Below are positions 20,417 through 30,044 of a stretch of DNA of 64,000 nucleotides, piece by piece. Origin of the DNA: Hyphomicrobiales bacterium (GTDB lineage: Bacteria > Pseudomonadota > Alphaproteobacteria > Rhizobiales > Rhizobiaceae); assembly GCA_900472395.1 (NCBI GenBank), contig UCHV01000005.1:251349-315348 (forward strand). Direction: 5' to 3'. The translations under genes and the position numbers were made by a program. Position 1 is the stretch's first letter; every line of letters starts with the position of its first letter. The notes under the pieces are model-generated. The model was not told where the DNA came from. It did not search any database and worked only from the letters and a program-made list of their open reading frames with translations.

Positions 20417-20779
20417 ATGCAAAAGATCCTTCTCGCAGAAGACGATAATGACATGCGCCGCTTCCTCGTGAAGGCGCTCGAAAAGGCCGGCTATAAAGTG
20501 TCGTCCTTCGACAATGGCGCAAGCGCTTACGACCGCCTGCGTGAAGAGCCCTTCTCGCTCCTCCTCACCGACATCGTCATGCCGGAGATGGACGGGATCG
20601 AGCTGGCGCGTCGCGCCACCGAACTCGACCCGGATCTCAAGGTCATGTTCATCACCGGCTTCGCCGCCGTTGCGCTGAATGCAGATTCGAAGGCTCCGAA
20701 GGACGCGAAAGTGCTGTCCAAACCCTTCCACCTGCGTGACCTTGTGGAAGAAGTGAACAAGATGCTGGACGCCGCCTGA
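20417..20779 (+). CDS. cpdR: Single-domain response regulator CpdR
   Basis: 120 residues, one receiver domain and no output domain. Asp9 and Asp10 form the acidic pocket, Asp52 in LLTDIVMPEMDG is the phospho-acceptor, Thr80 and Lys102 (LSKPFHLRDL) complete the site. CpdR in its unphosphorylated state brings ClpXP to the pole to degrade CtrA and other cell-cycle proteins; the ChpT phosphorelay switches it off. The length and the GFAAVALN stretch fit CpdR1 of rhizobia. The C-terminus ends Leu-Asp-Ala-Ala, which could serve as its own ClpXP degron. A tRNA-Val gene follows about 100 bases downstream. Confidence 0.92.
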   Translation: MQKILLAEDDNDMRRFLVKALEKAGYKVSSFDNGASAYDRLREEPFSLLLTDIVMPEMDGIELARRATELDPDLKVMFITGFAAVALNADSKAPKDAKVLSKPFHLRDLVEEVNKMLDAA

Positions 20780-20881
20780 GGCAAAAAGCTTGTGTCATAA
20801 GGGGTTTGAAAAAACTTCAAAAAATCGACACAAAACCGATTGACGGCGGCAATTCCATATGGTTTATGCCGCCTCACGGAA

Positions 20882-20956
<75 letters not shown>

Positions 20957-20965
20957 TCCAGTTTC

Positions 20966-21002
20966 AAAAGGCCTTGGCGAATAAGATCGCCGAGGCCTTT
21001 TT
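20966..21002 (+). terminator. Rho-independent terminator after tRNA-Val
   Basis: AAAAGGCCTTGGCG and CGCCGAGGCCTTTT form a long stem around an eight-base loop, ending in a T-run, ten bases after the CCA end of the tRNA. Confidence 0.8.
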
Positions 21003-21150
21003 GATTTGTGGCGACGACAATGGCGCACAGAAATCGCCCCTCCCTGATTGATCCCTTTCGCCCGTGTCGGGCAAAACCTGTCCGGCACCTTGAAAGCGCC
21101 AACGGCCGCTTTACTAAGTGCGGTCTGGAAATTTGATCGGGAGACGCCAG

Positions 21151-22062
21151 GTGGACAGGCTCGATTGCGACAGGATGTTCGTGGCAGTGGCGGAGAACGG
21201 CAGTTTTGCGGCTGCGGCCGGCCGCCTTGGCACCAGTACCGGGCAAGCGTCGAAACTGGTCTCGCGGCTGGAAGCGGAACTTGGCGTGCAGCTTCTGACC
21301 CGCACCACCCGCGCGCTTTCTCTCACCGAGGCGGGACGCGGATATCTCGAAGGCATCAAGCCGCTGCTCGATGATTACGATGCACTCGATACAGTTACCC
21401 GACATGCTTCCGGCGCGCCGTCCGGCCGCCTGCGCATCAGCGCCCCGATTACATTCGGCACCGCCCAACTGGCGCCTGTGTTAATTGATTTCGCAAAACA
21501 ATACAGCGACATACAGCTGGACGTTAATTTTTCTGATCGAAACGTTAATCTGGTGGATGAAGGCTTCGATGCGGCAATCCGTGTCGGCAAGCCGGCCGAT
21601 AGCAGCCTGATCGCGCGAAAACTCTGCGATAGCCGCGTCGTCGTTGCCGCCTCCCCCGATTACCTTGCCGCCCGTGGCACGCCGAAAACACCGGCCGACC
21701 TTGAAGGCCATGACTGCGTCATCGACACGAATTTTCGCGAGCCTTACCGCTGGCAGTTCAAGCAGCCGGATGGCAGCACGGAAACGGTGATGATGAAGGG
21801 GCGGCTGCAATTCTCCAATGCCGAGGCCTGCCTCGCCGCGACGCTTGCCGGTTTCGGCATCGCCCGCCTGCCAAGCTTCATTGCCGGCCCCTGCCTGCGC
21901 GATGGCCGGCTGATATCGCTCCTCACCGAGCGAGGGTATGACGATTACGGCATCTATGCGCTTTATCCGCCGGGCCGGCATCTGGCGCTGAAAGTGCGGG
22001 TATTGGTGGATTTCCTCACCGCCGCTTTCCGGGGGCGACCTGACTGGGACAAGGGCTGGTAA
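21151..22062 (+). CDS. LysR-family transcriptional regulator
   Basis: 303 residues from a GTG at 21151, which follows GGGAG with a seven-base spacing; the upstream in-frame GTG at 21118 has no such site. The helix-turn-helix FVAVAENGSFAAAAGRLGTS, then QASKLVSRLEAELGVQLLTR, is typical. The effector domain includes PSGRLRISAPITFGTAQLAP and GTPKTPADLEGHDCV, resembling the AaeR/DsdC-like subgroup that often controls quinone or aromatic-stress genes. It lies upstream of doxX and a glutathionyl-hydroquinone reductase gene on the same strand, so both are plausible targets; that link is inference. Confidence 0.9.
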   Translation: MDRLDCDRMFVAVAENGSFAAAAGRLGTSTGQASKLVSRLEAELGVQLLTRTTRALSLTEAGRGYLEGIKPLLDDYDALDTVTRHASGAPSGRLRISAPITFGTAQLAPVLIDFAKQYSDIQLDVNFSDRNVNLVDEGFDAAIRVGKPADSSLIARKLCDSRVVVAASPDYLAARGTPKTPADLEGHDCVIDTNFREPYRWQFKQPDGSTETVMMKGRLQFSNAEACLAATLAGFGIARLPSFIAGPCLRDGRLISLLTERGYDDYGIYALYPPGRHLALKVRVLVDFLTAAFRGRPDWDKGW

Positions 22063-22181
22063 GACCCAGCGCAAATATTCCTTCCATTTTGGAAGCAATT
22101 ATTTCCATATTAACCGGATAATCACGCGCGCGGAACGGGTGCAAAGAAGGGATATCTATTCCTCACGCAAGGCATCCGCTC

Positions 22182-22592
22182 ATGACCGACACTCGCACGG
22201 CTCCTTACGCCGCACTCATTCTCCGCCTCAGCCTCGGCATCCTGTTTCTAGCCCATGCCGGCCTGAAGATCTTTGTCTTCACCCCTGCCGGAACCGCAGG
22301 CTTTTTCTCCTCGCTCGGCCTGCCGGGCTGGCTTGCCTATGTCACCATCGCGTGGGAGCTGATCGGCGCAATCGCACTCATCCTCGGCGTATTGCCGCGT
22401 CTGGCCGCACTCGCAATGATCCCCGTTCTTGTCGGCGCAATCGTCACCGTGCATGGTCCGGCCGGCTTCTTCTTTACCAATGAAAATGGTGGCTGGGAGT
22501 TTCTGGCATTCTGGATCGTCGGCCTCGTGGCGCTCGCATTGATCGGTGACGGCGCTTATGCGCTGCGCCCCACCCCGGTCGGCAAACGCTGA
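22182..22592 (+). CDS. DoxX family membrane protein
   Basis: 136 residues with four hydrophobic segments (for example ALILRLSLGILFLAHAGLKI and LAYVTIAWELIGAIALILG). The N-terminal R-L-x-L-G-x-x-F-x-x-H pattern is typical of DoxX. Such proteins are inner-membrane partners in thiol and oxidative stress or quinone metabolism in several bacteria, but no general reaction is known. The gene lies 119 bases after the LysR gene and before a glutathionyl-hydroquinone reductase gene, so the three may respond together to quinones or related stress. A strong hairpin follows the stop codon. Confidence 0.85.
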   Translation: MTDTRTAPYAALILRLSLGILFLAHAGLKIFVFTPAGTAGFFSSLGLPGWLAYVTIAWELIGAIALILGVLPRLAALAMIPVLVGAIVTVHGPAGFFFTNENGGWEFLAFWIVGLVALALIGDGAYALRPTPVGKR

Positions 22593-22599
22593 TAAAACA

Positions 22600-22635
22600 A
22601 TGGCGGCAGGGTTTTCTCTGATACCCTGCCGCCAT
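22600..22635. terminator. Perfect 13-bp hairpin between doxX and the reductase gene
   Basis: ATGGCGGCAGGGT and ACCCTGCCGCCAT pair perfectly around a ten-base loop, eight bases past the doxX stop. There is no T-run on the plus strand, so it may be a weak terminator or an mRNA-stabilising structure; the minus strand has TTGTTTTATC after it. Confidence 0.45.
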
Positions 22636-22664
22636 CCCCGCCCAGGACAGCAGGAACGGAAAAA

Positions 22665-23624
22665 ATGCTCGTAGATGGAAAATGGACGGCCGACTGGCAT
22701 CCGGTACAGGCAACCGACGCCAAGGGCGGTTTCGTGCGGCAGGTTTCCGGCTTCCGCAACTGGGTGACGCCGGATGGTTCTGTCGGCCCGACGGGTGATG
22801 CGGGGTTCAAGGCAGAGGCTGGCCGTTATCATCTTTACGTGGCGCTGATCTGCCCCTGGGCGTCGCGCACGCTGATCGGCCGCAAGCTGAAAAAGCTCGA
22901 AGACGTCATCTCCGTTTCCGTGGTCGAACCGAAACTGTCTGACGAAGGCTGGCGTTTCGGCACTTATCCGGGTGCCGACAAAGACACGCTGAACGGCGCC
23001 ACCTACATACATGAAATCTACACGATGGCCGATCCGCACTACACCGGCCGCGCCACGGTGCCGGTCCTGTGGGACAAGCACAAAGGCACAATCGTCAACA
23101 ACGAATCGGCCGACATTCTGGCCATGCTCAACAGCGGTTTTGGAACGCTGGCGGATAACGCTGTCGATCTTTATCCGGCCGATATCGCAACCGAGATCGA
23201 TGCTCTCGCAGAAGCGTTTTATCCGAAACTCAACAACGGTGTTTACCGCGCCGGTTTCGCCACCACACAAGAGGCTTACGACGAAGCCTTTGCCGACGTA
23301 TTTTCAATGCTCGATACGCTGGAGGCGCGCCTTGCCGATGGCAGAAAATTCCTGTTCGGAGACCGGGTGACGGCCGCGGATGTGAGGTTGTTCGTGACGC
23401 TGATCCGCTTCGATGCAGCCTATCACGGCATCTTCAAATGCAACCTGCGCCGCATTGCCGATTACGATGTCCTGCAGACCTATATGCTGCGCGTCCTGGC
23501 GCTTCCGGGTGTGCGCGAAACGGTCAGCATCGATCATATCAAGCAGGGCTATTATTCGATCAAGGCGCTCAACCCGAACGGCATCGTGCCGGCCGGTCCG
23601 CACATTCCGGGCGTAACCGACTAA
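22665..23624 (+). CDS. Glutathionyl-hydroquinone reductase (Xi-class GST, YqjG/PcpF-like)
   Basis: 319 residues. The enzyme removes glutathione from glutathionyl-hydroquinones in the cytoplasm, keeping quinones from being locked as adducts. The catalytic Cys63 is in ALICPWASRTLIGRKL, the CPWA-R signature of this class. An N-terminal thioredoxin-like domain (VPVLWDKHKGTIVNNESADI) precedes an alpha-helical C-terminal domain with FLFGDRVTAADVRLFVTLIR. The ATG follows AGGAACGG. The gene is probably co-regulated with doxX and the LysR gene. Confidence 0.93.
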   Translation: MLVDGKWTADWHPVQATDAKGGFVRQVSGFRNWVTPDGSVGPTGDAGFKAEAGRYHLYVALICPWASRTLIGRKLKKLEDVISVSVVEPKLSDEGWRFGTYPGADKDTLNGATYIHEIYTMADPHYTGRATVPVLWDKHKGTIVNNESADILAMLNSGFGTLADNAVDLYPADIATEIDALAEAFYPKLNNGVYRAGFATTQEAYDEAFADVFSMLDTLEARLADGRKFLFGDRVTAADVRLFVTLIRFDAAYHGIFKCNLRRIADYDVLQTYMLRVLALPGVRETVSIDHIKQGYYSIKALNPNGIVPAGPHIPGVTD

Positions 23625-23825
23625 GGTCAGGCGCCAGCCCCCCCTGACCGCCTACGACCTTGCCGGCGAAGATCGCCCTTCGGTTGGACGACAGCTTTTG
23701 AAAACAGCACAGATTTCTGACCGAAATCGCGACATCGATAAAATGCCGCGAATTAACTTAGGTCCGTGTCTACGCATAACCGATAAGCCAGCTGTCATGG
23801 GGTTCCAACGGATTGGGCTGGGGCA

Positions 23826-25085
23826 ATGAACATCTCGCTTCTCTTTTCGCGATTTCTCAACGATCGCGGCGGTAATTTCGGCATCATGACGGCGATCATC
23901 GCGCCACTGGCATTCGGTGCCGCAGGTCTCGCAATCGACATCACCCAGGCCATGAAGATCAAGGGCGATTTGCAAGCGATCGCCGACTCCGCTTCGCTCG
24001 CCGCTGCGCGCGCCCTTTCGGAAGAAGAGGGCATGACAGAGGCCAAGGCAAGAGAGCGTGCCGAAAAGATCTATGCCGGCCAGATCGTCAATTATCTGAG
24101 GACAGGCAAGGAAACCGACGCCGAGATCGACGCAATGGTTAAGGCGCAGCGTGCGGCTATGAAGGTGACCGTGACCGAAAAGCCGAACGGTAGCCGCGGC
24201 AAAAGCTATACGGTCACGGTATCATCCACCTACGCGATGCAGGTCAATGCGATGACCGGACTCGTGGCCGGCAAGACGATGGACTTGGCAACGTCGAGCA
24301 CGGCGGCAAGTGCCACGGAATCGACCAACGGCATTTCGATGTATCTGGCGCTCGACCGTTCCGGTTCGATGTCCTTCAAGACCTCGACGGTGAACAACTC
24401 CTCCTATAGCTGCGTCAATTACACAGCGACCAACTGGCGGTATAAAAACACAACGGATAGATGGGGCAATCCTTATCTCCAGCCTGAGCGCCCGTGCTAC
24501 GTGCGCAAGATCGATGCGTTGAAAACGGCCGCCAACAGCATGTTCAGTGCTTTGAACAAGGCGGATGCCAAATCGACACTCGTGCGTGTCGGCGCATCAG
24601 CGTACACCCACGAGACATTTCAGGCCTCGCCGATCAATTGGGGAACCACCAATGCCGCGAAATATGTTGCGGCCATACCGAGCCTTCCAGAGGGTGGAAC
24701 GGACGCCAACAGTTCCATGACGGCGGCAATCAATGCGCTGAGCAGCGGCAATTTGACGGAAAAAAACGCGCACGCCGCAAAAGGCAACGACACTTTCAGC
24801 CGATACATCGTGTTGATGACCGATGGCGAAATGACCGGATACAGCGCCGACTTTGACGCTGGCCTCGACAAGAACGTTCGCGCCAAATGTGATGCGGCCA
24901 AGAAGGACGGCATCCAGATTTTCACCGTCGCCTTCATGGCTCCAAACACCGGCAAGTCGCTGCTGACCTACTGCGCCAGCGATACGAGCTATTATTACGA
25001 ACCGGATGACATGGAAGATCTGGTCACCGCCTTCGGTGAGATCGCCGAAAAGGCGGCCAAGGCGACCACTCGCCTGACCAACTGA
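23826..25085 (+). CDS. TadG-like protein with N-terminal membrane segment and VWA domain
   Basis: 419 residues. The N-terminus has a Tad pilus-assembly TadG-like segment: a short basic start, then GNFGIMTAIIAPLAFGAAGL and AIADSASLAAARALS, in which the hydrophobic part is a signal anchor. A von Willebrand A domain starts at about residue 172 with the MIDAS motif DRSGSMS (177-183), a conserved Thr in GGTDANS and an Asp in VLMTDGEMTG. TadG-like proteins take part in Flp pilus or surface assembly, with VWA mediating contacts in the periplasm. No other tad/cpa gene is in the window, so this is an orphan copy and its partner is unknown. Confidence 0.85.
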   Translation: MNISLLFSRFLNDRGGNFGIMTAIIAPLAFGAAGLAIDITQAMKIKGDLQAIADSASLAAARALSEEEGMTEAKARERAEKIYAGQIVNYLRTGKETDAEIDAMVKAQRAAMKVTVTEKPNGSRGKSYTVTVSSTYAMQVNAMTGLVAGKTMDLATSSTAASATESTNGISMYLALDRSGSMSFKTSTVNNSSYSCVNYTATNWRYKNTTDRWGNPYLQPERPCYVRKIDALKTAANSMFSALNKADAKSTLVRVGASAYTHETFQASPINWGTTNAAKYVAAIPSLPEGGTDANSSMTAAINALSSGNLTEKNAHAAKGNDTFSRYIVLMTDGEMTGYSADFDAGLDKNVRAKCDAAKKDGIQIFTVAFMAPNTGKSLLTYCASDTSYYYEPDDMEDLVTAFGEIAEKAAKATTRLTN

Positions 25086-25115
25086 TCGCCGGCGATCCTG
25101 ATATGCCTCACACCC

Positions 25116-25152
25116 AAGCCCTCGCTGCCCGCAGCGGGGGCTTTGTTATTTC
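25116..25152 (+). terminator. Rho-independent terminator after the tadG-like gene
   Basis: AAGCCC-T-CGCTG and CAGCG-G-GGGCTT form the stem with a four-base loop, followed by TTGTTATTTCT. It lies about 30 bases after the stop codon. Confidence 0.75.
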
Positions 25153-25223
25153 TGCCGAATTTCCTTTTTGGCCTTGCCGAAAAGAGCGACGCCCCGATAT
25201 TGCCAGTCCATCATAAGAATGAA

Positions 25224-25237
25224 TAAACTGTAGTTTA
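25224..25237. promoter_or_regulatory. Dyad TAAACT-GT-AGTTTA upstream of glgP
   Basis: Six-base arms around GT lie 66 bases upstream of the glgP ATG in the only AT-rich part of the gap. An overlapping dyad CTGTA-GTT-TACAG is also present. It is a candidate operator or part of the glg promoter; no regulator is assigned. Confidence 0.3.
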
Positions 25238-25303
25238 CAGGCATGCCAGACGACTGAATCGGACGACCCTCCCATCCGCTCCACCAGCAAAGTTGGCGAT
25301 CAC

Positions 25304-27769
25304 ATGAGCAATACCTTTTCTCCTAACGACCTCCCGCATCCCGCTCCGCGTTCTTCGCGCCCGGAAATCATGGCCGAGGAGATTATCGAACGTCTCACCT
25401 ACCGCATCGGCAAGGATGTGCGCGTCGCAAAACCGCATGACTGGCTGACGGCCACGATTCTCGTGGTGCGCGACCGCGTCATCGACCGCTGGATGGATAG
25501 TACCCGCCAGGCTTATCGCACCGGCCAGAAGCGGGTCTATTATCTATCGCTGGAATTCCTGATCGGTCGCCTGATGCGCGATGCCGTGTCCAACCTCGGC
25601 CTGATGGCCGAAATCCGCGATGCGCTCTCGTCGCTCGGCGTCGATCTCACCGTCATCGCCGGTCTGGAGCCGGACGCAGCCCTTGGCAATGGCGGTCTTG
25701 GCCGCCTGGCTGCCTGTTTCATGGAATCGATGGCGACGGTCGAAGTACCGGCCTATGGTTATGGCATCCGTTATATCCACGGCCTGTTCCGCCAGCAGAT
25801 GGCAGACGGCTGGCAGGTGGAACTGCCGGAGACCTGGCTTGCCCACGGCAACCCTTGGGAATTCGAGCGCCGCGAAAGCTCCTATGAAATCGGCTTCGGC
25901 GGCGCGGTGGAAACCGTCGGCGGTTATGACGATGCCCCGCGTTACGTCTGGAAGCCGGCCGAACGTGTCATCGCCATGGCATACGATACGCCGGTCGTCG
26001 GCTGGCGCGGCAAACGCGTCAACACGCTGCGCCTGTGGTCGGCCCAGCCGATCGACCCAATCCTGCTCGATGCCTTCAATGCCGGCGACCATATCGGCGC
26101 GCTGCGCGAGAGCAACAAGGCGGAAGCGTTGACCCGAGTCCTTTACCCGGCCGATGCCAATCCGGCCGGTCAGGAACTGCGCCTGCGCCAGGAATATTTC
26201 TTCTCGTCGGCCTCGCTGCAGGACATTCTGCGCCGCCACCTGCAGCAATATCCGGATTTCACCAACCTGCACGACAAGGTGTCGATCCAGCTCAACGATA
26301 CGCATCCGGCGATCTCGATCGGCGAGTTGATGCGCCTGCTCTGCGATGTGCATGGCATGGAGTTCGAAGAAGCCTGGGAAATCACTCGCCAGACCTTCTC
26401 CTACACCAACCACACGCTGCTGCCCGAAGCGCTTGAAAGCTGGCCGGTACCGTTGTTCGAACGCCTCCTGCCGCGTCACATGCAGCTAGTTTATGCGATC
26501 AACGCAAAGATCCTCCTGGAAGCCCGCAAGGAAAAGAACTTCGGCGATGCCCAGATCCGCTCGATCTCGCTGATCGACGAAAGCGGCGAGCGACGTGTGC
26601 GCATGGGCAATCTCGCCTTCATCGGCTCGCATTCGGTCAATGGCGTTTCGGCACTGCACACGGACCTGATGAAGGAAACCGTGTTTGCCGATCTGCACAC
26701 GCTTTATCCGACCCGCATTAACAACAAGACCAACGGCATCACGCCGCGCCGCTGGCTGATGCAGTGCAATCCCGGCCTCACCTCTCTCATCCGTGAGGCA
26801 ATCGGCGACAAGTTCATGGACGATACCGAAGCTTTGAACGACCTCGACAAGTTTGCCGATGACAAGGCGTTTCAGGAAAAGTTCGCGGCGGTAAAGCGCG
26901 CCAACAAGGTGGCGCTCTCCAACCTCGTCGGCAGTCGCATGGGCATCCGGCTCGATCCGTCGTCGATGTTCGACATCCAGATCAAACGTATCCACGAATA
27001 CAAGCGCCAGCTTTTGAACATCGTCGAAGCCGTTGCTTTGTATGATCAAATTCGCTCGCACCCGGAACTGGATTGGGTTCCGCGCGTTAAGCTCTTCGCA
27101 GGCAAGGCAGCCCCCAGCTACCACAATGCGAAACTGATCATCAAACTCGCCAACGACGTGGCGCGGGTCATCAACAACGACCCCGCGGTGCGCGGCCTTC
27201 TGAAAGTGGTGTTCGTGCCCAACTATAACGTCACGCTGGCCGAGACCATGGTCCCGGCCGCCGACCTGTCGGAGCAGATCTCGACGGCCGGCATGGAAGC
27301 GTCGGGCACCGGCAACATGAAGTTCGCGCTGAACGGCGCGTTGACGATCGGCACGCTCGATGGTGCAAACGTCGAAATGCAGGAACATGTCGGTGCGGAA
27401 AACATCGTCATCTTCGGCATGACGGCGGAAGAGGTTTCGAACCTGCGCGCCAGCGAATACAATCCGCGCACCGTCATCGAAGGCTCGCGCGAACTGTCGC
27501 AGGCGCTCGCCGCCATCTCGTCCGGCGTCTTCTCACCGGATGATCGAAGCCGCTTCACGGCGCTTATCGACGGCATCTACAGCCACGACTGGTTCATGGT
27601 CGCCGCCGATTTCGATGCCTATGCGAAAGCGCAGCGAGACGTCGATCATATCTGGACCGATACTGCGTCCTGGTACTCCAAAACGATCCGCAATACCGCT
27701 CGGATGGGATGGTTCTCGTCCGATCGCACCATCCGTCAATATGCGACGGAAATCTGGAGAGCCATATGA
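25304..27769 (+). CDS. glgP: Glycogen phosphorylase
   Basis: 821 residues, the normal length. The enzyme removes glucose-1-phosphate from the non-reducing ends of glycogen. Family landmarks: GNGGLGRLAACFMESMAT, YGYGIRYIHGLFRQ, NDTHPAISIGELMRLL, GVSALHTDLMKETVF, and the PLP-binding stretch EASGTGNMKFALNGALTIG in which the Lys near residue 672 carries the cofactor. It is the first gene of the glg operon. The TGA overlaps the glgB ATG by four bases. The start has only a weak Shine-Dalgarno sequence, but the next in-frame ATG would remove conserved residues. Confidence 0.97.
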   Translation: MSNTFSPNDLPHPAPRSSRPEIMAEEIIERLTYRIGKDVRVAKPHDWLTATILVVRDRVIDRWMDSTRQAYRTGQKRVYYLSLEFLIGRLMRDAVSNLGLMAEIRDALSSLGVDLTVIAGLEPDAALGNGGLGRLAACFMESMATVEVPAYGYGIRYIHGLFRQQMADGWQVELPETWLAHGNPWEFERRESSYEIGFGGAVETVGGYDDAPRYVWKPAERVIAMAYDTPVVGWRGKRVNTLRLWSAQPIDPILLDAFNAGDHIGALRESNKAEALTRVLYPADANPAGQELRLRQEYFFSSASLQDILRRHLQQYPDFTNLHDKVSIQLNDTHPAISIGELMRLLCDVHGMEFEEAWEITRQTFSYTNHTLLPEALESWPVPLFERLLPRHMQLVYAINAKILLEARKEKNFGDAQIRSISLIDESGERRVRMGNLAFIGSHSVNGVSALHTDLMKETVFADLHTLYPTRINNKTNGITPRRWLMQCNPGLTSLIREAIGDKFMDDTEALNDLDKFADDKAFQEKFAAVKRANKVALSNLVGSRMGIRLDPSSMFDIQIKRIHEYKRQLLNIVEAVALYDQIRSHPELDWVPRVKLFAGKAAPSYHNAKLIIKLANDVARVINNDPAVRGLLKVVFVPNYNVTLAETMVPAADLSEQISTAGMEASGTGNMKFALNGALTIGTLDGANVEMQEHVGAENIVIFGMTAEEVSNLRASEYNPRTVIEGSRELSQALAAISSGVFSPDDRSRFTALIDGIYSHDWFMVAADFDAYAKAQRDVDHIWTDTASWYSKTIRNTARMGWFSSDRTIRQYATEIWRAI

Positions 27770-30009
27770 CCAAATCGCCGAAAGAACTCGGAGAAGCAGG
27801 GGCCAGCAACGAGGCCGGTGTTGAAAACGACACCAGGGCTCCCGGTGAAATCCCCCTCTCCGAGATCGAGGCGATCATCAATGGCAAACATACCAATCCC
27901 TTCGCCGTTCTGGGTGTCCACCAGATCGGCGGAGGTTTCATGGCCCGCTGCTTCATCCCCGGCGCCGAGGAAGCCATTGCGCTCACCCTCGACGGCAAGG
28001 ATTTGGGCGAGCTGAAACTGCGCCATGAGGCGGGTTATTTCGAGGGCATGGTGGCGGTCACCAGCCAGCAGCCGCTGCGTTACCGCGCCGCCCGCGGTGA
28101 TGTCGAATGGGCGGTTACCGACCCCTATTCGTTTGGCCCGGTTCTCGGCCCCATGGACGATTACCTGCTGCGCGAAGGCTCGCATCTGCGGCTGTTCGAC
28201 AAGATGGGCGCACATCCTGTCAAACATGAAGGCGTCGAAGGTTTTCACTTCGCCGTCTGGGCTCCGAACGCGCAACGCGTTTCCGTCGTCGGTGAGTTCA
28301 ACAACTGGGATGGCCGTCGCCATGTGATGCGTCTGCGGCAGGACACCGGCATCTGGGAAATTTTTGCCCCAGACGTGCGCGCCGGTGCCGCTTACAAATA
28401 CGAAATCGTCGGTGCCGACGGCACGCTTCTGCCGCTGAAGGCCGACCCTTATGCCCGCCGCGCCGAGATGCGCCCCAACACGGCTTCCGTCACCACGCCG
28501 GAACTCGAGCAGAAATGGGATGACGCCGCCCATCGCGAGCATTGGAAAAAGGCCGACCATCGCCGCCAGCCGATTTCCATCTATGAAGTGCATGCCGGTT
28601 CCTGGCAGCGCCGCGACGACGGCTCTTTCCTCTCTTGGGACGAACTGGCCTCGCAGCTGATCCCCTACTGCACCGACATGGGCTTTACCCATATCGAATT
28701 CCTGCCGATTACCGAACACCCCTATGATCCGTCATGGGGTTACCAGACCACCGGCCTCTACGCCCCCTCCGCCCGTTTCGGCGAGCCGGAAGGCTTTGCC
28801 CGTTTCGTCAACGGCGCCCACAAGGTCGGTCTCGGCGTCATCCTCGACTGGGTGCCGGCGCATTTCCCGACCGACGCGCACGGCCTTCGCCATTTCGACG
28901 GCACCGCGCTTTACGAACACGCCGACCCGCGTCAGGGCTACCACCCCGACTGGAACACCGCGATCTACAACTTTGGCCGCGTCGAGGTTTTGTCCTACCT
29001 CATCAACAACGCGCTCTACTGGTCGGAAAAATTCCATCTCGACGGGCTGCGCGTCGATGCCGTCGCCTCGATGCTCTACCTCGATTACTCGCGCCGCCAC
29101 GGCGAATGGGTGCCGAACGAATATGGCGGCCGCGAAAATCTGGAATCCGTGCGTTTCCTGCAGAAGATGAATTCGCTCTCCTACGGCGCGCATCCCGGCA
29201 TGATGACGATTGCCGAAGAAAGCACATCATGGCCCAAGGTTTCGGCACCCGTTCACGAGGGTGGTTTGGGCTTCGGCTTCAAATGGAACATGGGTTTTAT
29301 GCACGACACGCTGTCTTATATGGGACGCGATCCGGTGCACCGAAAATTCCACCACAGCGAACTGACTTTTGGCCTCGTCTACGCCTTTTCCGAAAATTTC
29401 GTGCTGCCGATCAGCCATGACGAAGTGGTGCATGGCAAGGGCTCGATGATCGCCAAGATGGCCGGTGACGACTGGCAGAAGTTTGCCAACCTGCGCGCCT
29501 ATTACGGCCTGATGTGGGGTTATCCCGGCAAGAAACTGCTGTTCATGGGCCAGGAATTTGCCCAGTGGAGCGAATGGAGCGAGGAGCGCGCGCTTGACTG
29601 GAACCTGCTGCAATACCACATGCACGAGGGCATGCGCCGCCTGATCCGCGACCTGAATTTCTGCTACCGCTCGAAACCGGCACTGCATGCGCGTGATTGC
29701 GAGGGCGAAGGTTTCCGCTGGCTGGTCGTCGATGACGACGACAACTCTGTCTATGCGTGGCTGAGGATGTCGCCGGGAGAAAAGCCGGTGGCGGTGATCT
29801 GCAATTTCACGCCCGCCTATCGCGAAAACTACCGAATTTCCTTGCCGAATGCCGGTCGCTGGCGCGAAATACTCAATACCGATGCCGAGATCTATGGCGG
29901 CAGCGGCAAGGGCAATGGCGGACGCGTGCAGGCGGTCGATGCGGGAGGCACGATCTCGGCCGAAGTGACGCTGCCGCCCTTGGCGACGATCATGCTGGAA
30001 CTGGAATAA
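27766..30009 (+). CDS. glgB: 1,4-alpha-glucan branching enzyme
   Basis: 747 residues from the ATG that overlaps the glgP stop. The enzyme makes alpha-1,6 branches in glycogen. The N-terminal part has two CBM48-like regions ([20 protein letters not shown]), the GH13 catalytic barrel follows, and the catalytic residues are Asp431 in LRVDAVASM, Glu484 in IAEEST and Asp552 in [11 protein letters not shown]. Their spacings of 53 and 68 residues match the Escherichia coli enzyme. The C-terminal beta domain begins near [16 protein letters not shown]. It is coupled to glgP, and glgC starts 35 bases after the stop. Confidence 0.97.
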   Translation: MTKSPKELGEAGASNEAGVENDTRAPGEIPLSEIEAIINGKHTNPFAVLGVHQIGGGFMARCFIPGAEEAIALTLDGKDLGELKLRHEAGYFEGMVAVTSQQPLRYRAARGDVEWAVTDPYSFGPVLGPMDDYLLREGSHLRLFDKMGAHPVKHEGVEGFHFAVWAPNAQRVSVVGEFNNWDGRRHVMRLRQDTGIWEIFAPDVRAGAAYKYEIVGADGTLLPLKADPYARRAEMRPNTASVTTPELEQKWDDAAHREHWKKADHRRQPISIYEVHAGSWQRRDDGSFLSWDELASQLIPYCTDMGFTHIEFLPITEHPYDPSWGYQTTGLYAPSARFGEPEGFARFVNGAHKVGLGVILDWVPAHFPTDAHGLRHFDGTALYEHADPRQGYHPDWNTAIYNFGRVEVLSYLINNALYWSEKFHLDGLRVDAVASMLYLDYSRRHGEWVPNEYGGRENLESVRFLQKMNSLSYGAHPGMMTIAEESTSWPKVSAPVHEGGLGFGFKWNMGFMHDTLSYMGRDPVHRKFHHSELTFGLVYAFSENFVLPISHDEVVHGKGSMIAKMAGDDWQKFANLRAYYGLMWGYPGKKLLFMGQEFAQWSEWSEERALDWNLLQYHMHEGMRRLIRDLNFCYRSKPALHARDCEGEGFRWLVVDDDDNSVYAWLRMSPGEKPVAVICNFTPAYRENYRISLPNAGRWREILNTDAEIYGGSGKGNGGRVQAVDAGGTISAEVTLPPLATIMLELE

Positions 30010-30044
30010 AAGCGGGCAGACAGCCGAAATTTGGGGAGGATGAA

